From: Candidatus Thorarchaeota archaeon
Lineage (GTDB): Archaea; Asgardarchaeota; Thorarchaeia; Thorarchaeales; Thorarchaeaceae
NCBI GenBank assembly: GCA_016839245.1
Contig: JAEOUN010000046.1
Span: 1 to 56,894 of the forward strand
Direction: 5' to 3'
Length of the DNA stretch: 56,894 nucleotides
Of this stretch, positions 51,452-56,894 are shown piece by piece. The position numbers and the translations under genes are program-made. The notes beneath the pieces are model-generated. The model worked only from the letters and a program-made list of their open reading frames with translations. It made no database searches and was not told where the DNA came from. Every line of letters begins with the position of its first letter. Within the stretch, counting starts at the first letter, position 1.

Positions 51452-52036
51452 TTGTATAGTATTGTCACAGTAAAGGATGTCGTTCGTATTCCTCCAGATC
51501 AATTTGGAGAGGAGATAGAAAAAGCGGCAATGACTCACCTTAGAAAGCAGCATGAGAATGTCCTAGATCGAGATATTGGCCTAATGATTGCAGTCACTGA
51601 AATCGAAGATATCGGTGCTGGCCGTCTAATGCCTGGTGATGGGGCAACATATCACCCAGTTACCTATCGTGTGCTAGTATTCAAACCTCTTCGAGGTGAG
51701 CTTATCGAAGGCAATGTTGTGGAATTAATGGACTTTGGAGCTTTCATACGAATGGGACCTCTCGATGGACTATGCCATGTCAGTCAGATATGTGATGACT
51801 TCATCACTCAAGATTCAAAGGGTAGCTCACTCCTGGGTAAAGAAACAGGAAGAACTCTTGCTGAAGGTGATATGGTCAGAGCTAGAGTGACATCGATTAG
51901 CTTTGAGTCAGGCAATAAATCTGGAAAACTTGGACTTACTATGCGACAACCATTCCTCGGCAAGATAGGACCTGATAACTCCTGGATTGAGGAGGATGTA
52001 AAAGCGGCTCGTGGTGAGTCAAAGAAGAAGAAATAA
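51452..52036 (+). CDS. rpoE1: RNA polymerase subunit Rpo7 (RpoE1, Rpb7 homologue)
   Basis: Stalk subunit of archaeal RNA polymerase. 194 residues. The N-terminal RNP domain (VKDVVRIPPDQFGEEIEKAA) and the S1 domain (GNVVELMDFGAFIRMGPLDG, HVSQICDDF) are plain. TTG start 51452, 131 bases after the PIN gene. Its TAA is followed within 16 bases by rpoE2. Confidence 0.96.
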   Translation: MYSIVTVKDVVRIPPDQFGEEIEKAAMTHLRKQHENVLDRDIGLMIAVTEIEDIGAGRLMPGDGATYHPVTYRVLVFKPLRGELIEGNVVELMDFGAFIRMGPLDGLCHVSQICDDFITQDSKGSSLLGKETGRTLAEGDMVRARVTSISFESGNKSGKLGLTMRQPFLGKIGPDNSWIEEDVKAARGESKKKK

Positions 52037-52051
52037 CTGGAGGAAATTGAA

Positions 52052-52264
52052 ATAGCAAAACTGAAAGCCTGTAGAGCATGTCACTATCTCACCAGTGAGA
52101 ACATATGCCCAAACTGCAAAAGCACTAATCTCTCGACATCGTATACAGGAATCGTTGTGATTCTTCCAGGAAAAGACGGCCCCGAGGATCCTAGAAAGAG
52201 CTCGTATATTGCATCACGGCTCAATATTGATAAACCAGGTAAATATGCACTTAAAGTTCGGTAA
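52052..52264 (+). CDS. spt4: RpoE2 (Spt4 elongation factor), apparent ATA start
   Basis: Small zinc-ribbon protein that pairs with Spt5 as a universal elongation factor. 70 residues: AKLKACRACHYLTSENICPN contains the ribbon cysteines C-x2-C and C-x2-C (CPNC), followed by SYTGIVVILPGKDGP and an ending LNIDKPGKYALKVR, all typical. The frame is open from the rpoE1 stop (TAA 52034-52036) and contains CTG, GAG, GAA, ATT, GAA, then ATA at 52052, exactly where Met is expected (M-A-K-L-K-A-C), with GGAGG eight bases before it. No ATG, GTG or TTG is available. Confidence 0.93.
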   Translation: MAKLKACRACHYLTSENICPNCKSTNLSTSYTGIVVILPGKDGPEDPRKSSYIASRLNIDKPGKYALKVR

Positions 52265-52365
52265 ATCAGTCACAGTCGTGTCACTGGTGAAAGCTTTATT
52301 AGACAACCAAAAGTCGGAACCCTGACCCACAACTGTTGGGGTCTGATTCTCAGTATGTGATAGCC

Positions 52366-52668
52366 ATGAAAATTGAGATTCTTAGCGAAAAAGAGAACAA
52401 ACTTCTCGCCAGAAAGGAAATCACCTTTAGAGTAGATCATTCTGGCGCAAAGACTCCTAGTCGAATCGATATTCAAAGCAAGCTTGTTGCACAGTTCGAC
52501 GCAGACCCAGCAGCAGTTGTCATTAAGGCTCTGGATACCAAGTATGGAATTGGTCTTACTGAAGGCTCTGCGTGTATCTATACCAATCCTGAAGACATGA
52601 AGCAAATTGAACTCGATCATATTGTGAAAAGAAATGAGCCAAAGAAGAAATCGGAGAGCGGAGAATAA
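52366..52668 (+). CDS. rps24e: Ribosomal protein eS24
   Basis: Small-subunit protein of 100 residues. The start is ATG 52366 ([20 protein letters not shown]), the family N-terminus; the longer upstream TTG frame is not conserved-looking. [20 protein letters not shown] and [14 protein letters not shown] with the ending [12 protein letters not shown] fit eS24. One-base overlap with the eS27 start. Confidence 0.95.
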   Translation: MKIEILSEKENKLLARKEITFRVDHSGAKTPSRIDIQSKLVAQFDADPAAVVIKALDTKYGIGLTEGSACIYTNPEDMKQIELDHIVKRNEPKKKSESGE

Positions 52669-52832
52669 TGGCAAAGACACAATCTAATTACAAGGTGGAC
52701 AAGTCAGGCAAGGTTACATCTGTCAAGAAATCATGTCCCAGATGTGAGAAAGGAACCTACATGGCTGAGCACTTTGATCGATATTCTTGCGGTCGCTGTG
52801 GATATACAGAGTTCAAACGCAAAGAGAAGTAG
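52668..52832 (+). CDS. rps27ae: Ribosomal protein eS31 (S27ae)
   Basis: Zinc-ribbon small-subunit protein, 54 residues: [20 protein letters not shown] then CPRC and CGRC ligands with a GGYTEF-like [10 protein letters not shown] end. This is the archaeal S27ae, the part that in eukaryotes is fused behind ubiquitin; no ubiquitin is present here. The TAA of eS24 overlaps the ATG by one base. Too short for a routine ORF cut-off but complete. Confidence 0.93.
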   Translation: MAKTQSNYKVDKSGKVTSVKKSCPRCEKGTYMAEHFDRYSCGRCGYTEFKRKEK

Positions 52833-52886
52833 TAGAGCTTTATCTACACTAATTTAATCGTATTTCATTCATTTTCAGTGGATTTT

Positions 52887-53213
52887 CTATTCTCCAACTA
52901 TGGCCATGACCCATCGAATGAAGAGAAGCACTCCAACGATTATTGTCAATAGAGCATCAATCAAGAATACACCAGGAACTGTAAACTCAACTATTGCAGC
53001 GAGAATCAAAGCTATTGGAAAAGTCAAAATAAATGGAAGTGTTGCGACTGTGAGAGATATCTCTTCACTCGAGACCATCACATTCACTAACAACACAATC
53101 CAGATTGCGTAAATTGCCACAAGAAGGGATAGCTCTACTAGCATTGAATGTCGCTCCACTGAAATGGCAGGGTTTCTGTGATAGAACAATGTGTGTATCA
53201 CAGAGGAACTCAT
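52887..53213 (-). CDS. Small membrane protein
   Basis: A 108-residue protein with three hydrophobic helices (about residues 25-47, 53-75 and 80-105) and little else. No motif recognised. It is convergent to the eS27 gene and lies before the zinc-ribbon gene on the same strand. Confidence 0.5.
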   Translation of the reverse strand: MSSSVIHTLFYHRNPAISVERHSMLVELSLLVAIYAIWIVLLVNVMVSSEEISLTVATLPFILTFPIALILAAIVEFTVPGVFLIDALLTIIVGVLLFIRWVMAIVGE

Positions 53214-53267
53214 ACACTCATTGAACCTAACGGTACCTTTTCATCTCATATCAAGCATCTCTAAACG

Positions 53268-53654
53268 CTAGAGACTTGCACCACAATTCTCGCACGTGCG
53301 AGCATCTTCCAAGTTCCGATGACCACAATAGGGACAGGACTGGAGAACCGTCTTCTTCTCTTCGTCAGTGAGCGAGATACTCCGTATTCCAAGACGCTGC
53401 ATGGTCTCAACAAGCTCTTCCTCATCCATCTCTGAGATTGATTTTCCAGCATCATCCTCGATATTCTCTGCATCTTCTCGTCTGAGCTTTACAGCCTGAT
53501 CTGTACCCGCAATCCGGTACAGAAAGAACGACCCAATGCTAAGTCTAAGCAGTCGTCGTGCAATACGTTGCCTAGGTGAGCGTCGGAATGGAAATACCGG
53601 GCGTCGAGCAACTCTCGGGCGTCGACCAGGACCTCTCCCTCTCATAATATTCAC
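53268..53654 (-). CDS. Zinc-ribbon protein with basic N-terminus
   Basis: A 128-residue protein: an arginine-rich N-terminus (GRGPGRRPRVARRPVFPFRR), a short hydrophobic patch, a SHOCT-like acidic stretch (SISEMDEEELVETMQRLGIR) and a C-terminal zinc ribbon CPYC...CENC. The order resembles small archaeal proteins that pair a membrane-proximal basic region with a zinc ribbon. Function unknown. Confidence 0.55.
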   Translation of the reverse strand: MNIMRGRGPGRRPRVARRPVFPFRRSPRQRIARRLLRLSIGSFFLYRIAGTDQAVKLRREDAENIEDDAGKSISEMDEEELVETMQRLGIRSISLTDEEKKTVLQSCPYCGHRNLEDARTCENCGASL

Positions 53655-53826
53655 ATCTAGAGATTTGTTCTGAATATATGGTTATAATCCTTCATGAATG
53701 ATTCGTACATAGTAGAGAGTGTGTCATTTTTAATCGAAGATGCTGGATACCTCTATAGGTTATGTCAAATTCATCCAAAAGATTAACATCCTTTTGTTAT
53801 ATTTGAAAACATAGCCAAGAATCGTT

Positions 53827-55137
53827 GTGGAGATGGTTGGGATTAGGAGTCGTCGTGCTCTAGAGGTCATCGTTCTTTTAGTCATTTGTTGTTCGATTTT
53901 CATGCCTCTTAATCAGGCTAGTGAAACAACTGATGAATTGTCTGAAGTGACATCACAATTACTTCTACTACCAAATTCTCAAGAACCAGTAGTCAAGATG
54001 TGGCACCATGACTGTTCGAATACCACTGGATTTGAGTACATGGAGATTCCAACCGACTATCATTGGACAGATTATGATTGGACATACACTGAAATCGAAT
54101 TGGAATCAGATGGACAGAGTTTTCCAATGCCAAATATGACCAATACATCATATGTCGAAAACTATTATGGTCCTGTATACTTGTACACATTGCCTGATGT
54201 CTTTCCTCTATCTGGACTACGCAATTTTAGTGTTCAGATGGAACTCAACAATAGCGACTCCGCTTATGTTGGTGTTGTTCGTGTAGGTCTATTTGATTCA
54301 TCATATACTCCAGTTCTAGCAGCGAAGATTCATGATAGAGATTATCTCGACTCCGAAGGATTGTGTTACTGTGACTACTACTTACGAAATCTGACAATAC
54401 ATGAGCAAATTATAGAAAATGACCAAGCAGATGAGTATGGTCTGAGATATTTTCTGGGCAGGATGGAATTTGTCAATGCAACATGGTCATCCTTTTTTGA
54501 TCCTTCACATGGATTGAATGGTAGTATTTCACCATTAGTATGGGGAGATTTGGTTTTGCCAAAAGTGAATGTTACATTTACGCCTCTCGAGGAGGTTGAA
54601 ACTGCACGTGACATTAGATATTTGGTTCTAATGTTCGGGGGATATTATGCATGGCAATACCAACCATTACCCCCGATTCGCATACATGATATCTTCTTGA
54701 AGTATGAAGTTGACGGACAAATAGATACAGTACCACCAGTTCTCAATTCACCAGCAGACATAGAATATCAATTCGGACAGACAGGAAATAAGATAGAGTG
54801 GAACTGCTCTGATGACAATCCATATCGTTATTGGCTAGTTGACTATGAATATTCATACTTTCTCTCCGGGACAAATCGTAAGGAGGGTTTTTGGAATGGC
54901 ACAGATTATGCTGTGTCAGTCGATGGTTTTCCAGTCGGGAATAGGACCTTTCTCTTAATACTTCAAGACAGGGCTGGTTTCATAGTGTGGGATTGGGTGA
55001 CAGTAACGGTCCTTGAACATCCACTATCCATATTTCTCAGGACATATGGCCCACTTCTTGTAATTACATCCATCTCGGCCTTGGTGGTAGTGGTCGGATA
55101 TCTTATTGCAAAGAGAGATAGTATGAATACCACATGA
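53827..55137 (+). CDS. Large secreted/membrane-anchored surface protein
   Basis: A 436-residue protein with an N-terminal signal peptide (MVGIRSRRALEVIVLLVICCS from ATG 53833; a GTG two codons earlier is also open) and one C-terminal membrane helix (YGPLLVITSISALVVVVGYL) before a short cytosolic tail. The extracellular part is beta-rich with many Tyr/Trp and potential N-glycosylation sites (about 10 N-x-S/T). The first half resembles the beta domain of the secreted metzincin at 3726-5939: D-C-x-x-T-x-G, then G-P-x-x-x-x-T-L, then the V-G-V-x-x-Y/L-F-D and H-D pattern. The second half has an Ig-like GNKIEWNCSDDNPYRYWLVD stretch. Probably an archaeal surface or adhesion protein. Confidence 0.6.
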   Translation: MEMVGIRSRRALEVIVLLVICCSIFMPLNQASETTDELSEVTSQLLLLPNSQEPVVKMWHHDCSNTTGFEYMEIPTDYHWTDYDWTYTEIELESDGQSFPMPNMTNTSYVENYYGPVYLYTLPDVFPLSGLRNFSVQMELNNSDSAYVGVVRVGLFDSSYTPVLAAKIHDRDYLDSEGLCYCDYYLRNLTIHEQIIENDQADEYGLRYFLGRMEFVNATWSSFFDPSHGLNGSISPLVWGDLVLPKVNVTFTPLEEVETARDIRYLVLMFGGYYAWQYQPLPPIRIHDIFLKYEVDGQIDTVPPVLNSPADIEYQFGQTGNKIEWNCSDDNPYRYWLVDYEYSYFLSGTNRKEGFWNGTDYAVSVDGFPVGNRTFLLILQDRAGFIVWDWVTVTVLEHPLSIFLRTYGPLLVITSISALVVVVGYLIAKRDSMNTT

Positions 55138-55262
55138 CTCATACTAGGGAAATCCGCCCTCTACGAATAACTTTAAAACTTGCCAGCTTGTTCCTCCCTG
55201 TGAACACTGCGGATTACCTCATTCCGAGTCTTCTTGCTTTGTTCAAACAATTATCTAAGTAA

Positions 55263-55362
55263 AGCGGGCTGGGGAAGCCAGGCCTATCCCGCAGGGCTCA
55301 TAGGAGCCTTGCAGCTCGGAGACACCCTGAGATCGGATGTTCAAATCATCCGCCCGCTACCA
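55263..55362 (+). tRNA. Initiator tRNA-Met(CAU) with intron
   Basis: AGCGGGC at the 5' end pairs with GCCCGCT (55352-55358), discriminator A and encoded CCA follow. The A1:U72 pair and the three G:C pairs (CAGGG with CCCTG) of the anticodon stem are initiator features. Anticodon CAT is at 55299-55301. A 21-base insertion (55303-55323) lies at the canonical site after position 37; its removal gives loop CTCATAA. T arm is GGATG-TTCAAAT-CATCC. The 3' end recurs twice downstream (see the repeat entries). Confidence 0.94.
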
Positions 55363-55363
55363 T
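55347..55363 (+). repeat. tRNA-iMet 3' end, reference copy of the attachment-like repeat
   Basis: CATCCGCCCGCTACCAT: the T-arm 3' half, acceptor 3' strand, CCA and one base more. An identical 17-base copy occurs at 56766-56782 and a 14-of-17 copy at 55860-55876, all in the same orientation. Confidence 0.8.
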
Positions 55364-55467
55364 TCCTTTTCCTCTCAGATTTATCAACAGATTAAAAAAT
55401 AACATCAGAATTGGATATAGATAGTACTAGGGAGTAATCTTTACACATCTTCTAACTGTGAAAGGAT

Positions 55468-55860
55468 GTGAGTTCTATATTGCAAGCGTGTCCCGAATTA
55501 GTATGGTCATTTTGGCAGTTAGTTGGAGTGATTCTTACAACTCCAATTGCATTTTTCTGGTTTAAGCGTTCGCTCAAGAAGTGGAATTTCCGTGAAGCTA
55601 TTGAAGATGACATAATTCCTCTCCGAATTGTATCTGGATTTGCAATCTTTGTCTTACCGCTTCTTGTTGGAGAAACTTTAGCAGTGGTTGCATGCCTATT
55701 GACCTATCCAGACGCAAGTGAATCAATCCTGTCTAGAGGATTCAGATACTATCTTGTGGCATTTGGTACTATTTTTCTTATGTTTTCCCTATTTTACCTT
55801 AGTAATCGAAGAAGGAAGAAGAACAGTGACGATTATCCCACGCGAATTCAGGAGGAATAA
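55468..55860 (+). CDS. Small membrane protein between tRNA-end repeats
   Basis: A 130-residue protein with three hydrophobic helices (about residues 18-34, 53-78 and 92-112) and a basic C-terminal tail (RRRKKNSDD). GTG start 55468. No family recognised. It is enclosed by the tRNA-iMet gene and the degenerate second copy of its 3' end; the stop codon TAA even overlaps that copy. This suggests it arrived as the cargo of an integration at the tRNA gene. Confidence 0.5.
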   Translation: MSSILQACPELVWSFWQLVGVILTTPIAFFWFKRSLKKWNFREAIEDDIIPLRIVSGFAIFVLPLLVGETLAVVACLLTYPDASESILSRGFRYYLVAFGTIFLMFSLFYLSNRRRKKNSDDYPTRIQEE

Positions 55861-55876
55861 ATCCGCCTGCCACCAT
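55860..55876 (+). repeat. Degenerate copy of the tRNA-iMet 3' end
   Basis: AATCCGCCTGCCACCAT, 14 of 17 bases identical to the tRNA 3' end and including the CCA. It separates the membrane-protein module from the actin-like module. Confidence 0.6.
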
Positions 55877-55902
55877 TTACTATAGTTAATTTTTGTCTTT
55901 CC

Positions 55903-56697
55903 TTAACGATTTCCGAATATGCTTCCTCCTATCCAAGGAAGATAGAGTCTTTCAGGAAGAGCAATAATTCTGAATGGTTTTTCCGAAAAGACAGCCTCTT
56001 GAAGCTCTGTATACAAAGTTGTTTCAAAATTCGCTGTCGTTGTGGAACTCCCTGTAAGCACAATATTATCACATAATTCTGTATGAATGTCAGGATCAAC
56101 TTGGTCGAGTATTATACCGATTTGTTTTGTGATGAGAGAGATTTCCAATCCGGCTGTCGTAGGAGGATCATGAATCTGCATCGCGTGAGGGATAGATTTC
56201 TCGTCATATACAGAGACTATGGAAATATATTCAGGTTCAAAATCAATTACAATTCCTGTTCTTTTCCGAATCGCTATCAATGTTAACACAGAACGAGGTG
56301 CATGAAAAAGATGACTTACTCCAAAATCGTGAAATAGCATTTGGGTAATCCTTTCCTTGTTCTTTCTGGGATTGAAGTCATTTTCAGTTAACAGAACACG
56401 AGTATTGGACAGGTTCACCTCAAGCAGACTCAGTGCATGAGCATAGATTGCTTCAATGGCACTCCAATCCTCAATAAATCCCCCCTTTATTGGATAAACG
56501 AGTCGAAGAGGTATGGATTTGAGAGATTCTTGTCCGACGTAGTACTCTGCGTCATCTTTTGCAGTTTCCATAGATGGATAACCAACCACTGTAGGAAATG
56601 TAAATCGTGGATATTGTTCTCCCGTAAAGCCAACCATAGTAAGACGCGTACTAATATCGATGACTACTGATGGATTTTTAATCCGAGTTATGCCCAT
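55903..56697 (-). CDS. Reduced, divergent actin-family protein
   Basis: A 264-residue actin homologue. Alignable blocks: GFTGEQYPRFTFPTVVGYPS (subdomain 1), YYVGQESLKSIPLRLVYPIK, VLLTENDFNPRKNKERITQM, SVLTLIAIRKRTGIVID, and near the end NIVLTGSSTT and ALPERLYLPWIGGSIFG. Actin residues of about 194-285 (subdomain 4) and the last 30 are missing, hence the short length against about 375. The nucleotide loops are altered: the first (D-N-G-S-G in actin) is DISTR, the second (D-S-G-D-G) is DFEPE. It is probably a non-hydrolysing actin relative (Arp-like) or a regulator of filaments. It stands between two copies of the tRNA-iMet 3' end. Confidence 0.85.
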   Translation of the reverse strand: MGITRIKNPSVVIDISTRLTMVGFTGEQYPRFTFPTVVGYPSMETAKDDAEYYVGQESLKSIPLRLVYPIKGGFIEDWSAIEAIYAHALSLLEVNLSNTRVLLTENDFNPRKNKERITQMLFHDFGVSHLFHAPRSVLTLIAIRKRTGIVIDFEPEYISIVSVYDEKSIPHAMQIHDPPTTAGLEISLITKQIGIILDQVDPDIHTELCDNIVLTGSSTTTANFETTLYTELQEAVFSEKPFRIIALPERLYLPWIGGSIFGNR

Positions 56698-56765
56698 TGA
56701 GATTCTCCAATTAAGATTCTGTGTAAATCCTTAGTCATTACTCCTTCATAAAATATTCATTCCTA

Positions 56766-56782
56766 CATCCGCCCGCTACCAT
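56766..56782 (+). repeat. Exact copy of the tRNA-iMet 3' end
   Basis: CATCCGCCCGCTACCAT, identical to 55347-55363 over 17 bases. No further tRNA sequence precedes it (the T-arm 5' half and body are absent), so it is a tRNA-end duplicate of the kind left by integration, not a tRNA gene. It forms the right border of the actin-like module, in the actin gene's upstream region. The remaining sequence to 56894 shows no gene. Confidence 0.7.
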
Positions 56783-56894
56783 CTCTTTCTACTAATCATC
56801 CTCAAGGGCACTATCGAGAACGTCATTTACCTCTTAAGTTGTGGAATCTAGGATTCAAACTATTGTTGCATCTCCTTGACTTTGAGCTGTCGAT

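Overview
The window reads as a chromosomal segment of an Asgard archaeon, with the Thorarchaeia a reasonable but unproven guess. Evidence for Archaea: archaeal/eukaryotic ribosomal proteins (uL3, uL4, uL23, uL2, eS6, eS24, eS27, eS30), aIF2-gamma, Pelota, Nop5-fibrillarin, archaeal-type DnaG, Rpo7/Rpo4-side RNA polymerase genes, intron-bearing tRNAs and archease. A divergent actin-family protein beside an FtsZ, an Elp3 and a standalone eS30 point towards Asgard. Start codons are often TTG or GTG, and two core genes (dnaG and rpoE2/spt4) appear to start at ATA.

Layout. 1-1.4 kb: 2-oxoacid:ferredoxin oxidoreductase subunits. 1.7-7.3 kb: accessory region holding an intact Sm-like (Lsm/SmAP3) gene, a secreted metzincin-like protease module and a second, truncated copy of the Lsm 3' end; the module is flanked by two diverged direct repeats. 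7.3-15.7 kb (minus strand): CdrS-like ribbon-helix-helix plus FtsZ, a short S10-type cluster (uL3-uL4-uL23-uL2) closed by a terminator, a glycyl radical enzyme inserted between uL3 and its usual SPOUT-methyltransferase neighbour, and archease. 15.8 kb: tRNA-Ser(UGA) that appears to be broken by two introns. 16-18.6 kb: decayed alpha/beta hydrolase, Elp3 and a helical protein. 18.6-26.5 kb: a large IS607-like composite element made of a dead serine-recombinase remnant, a 1655-residue antisense protein with a PD-(D/E)XK nuclease motif, and an unusually large (707 aa) TnpB-type RuvC nuclease transcribed divergently from it. This is the best candidate for an undescribed system. 26.5-41.8 kb: eS30, PyrK-PyrD, Nop5-fibrillarin-UPF0216-HTH operon, RNase HII, intron-containing tRNA-Trp, a large protein of unknown function, 5S rRNA, DUF1512, two tandem methionine aminopeptidases, an MBL-fold hydrolase, a gene-poor decayed stretch and DnaG. 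41.9-52.8 kb: LonB-like AAA+ ATPase without protease, Pelota, radical SAM protein, nucleotidyltransferase, TtuA/Ncs6-type thiolase, site-2 protease, then the eS6-aIF2gamma-PIN-RpoE1-RpoE2-eS24-eS27 translation/transcription cluster. 52.8-56.9 kb: small membrane and zinc-ribbon proteins, a large surface protein, an intron-containing initiator tRNA-Met, and two small modules (a membrane protein and a reduced actin) that are each bounded by a copy of the tRNA 3' end.

The core genes mostly serve gene expression (ribosome, rRNA methylation guide proteins, tRNA modification and splicing, RNA polymerase, mRNA surveillance). The accessory genes sit as islands between them, at repeat-bounded or tRNA-adjacent sites. 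All identifications come from reading motifs and family resemblance by eye; no database search was run.
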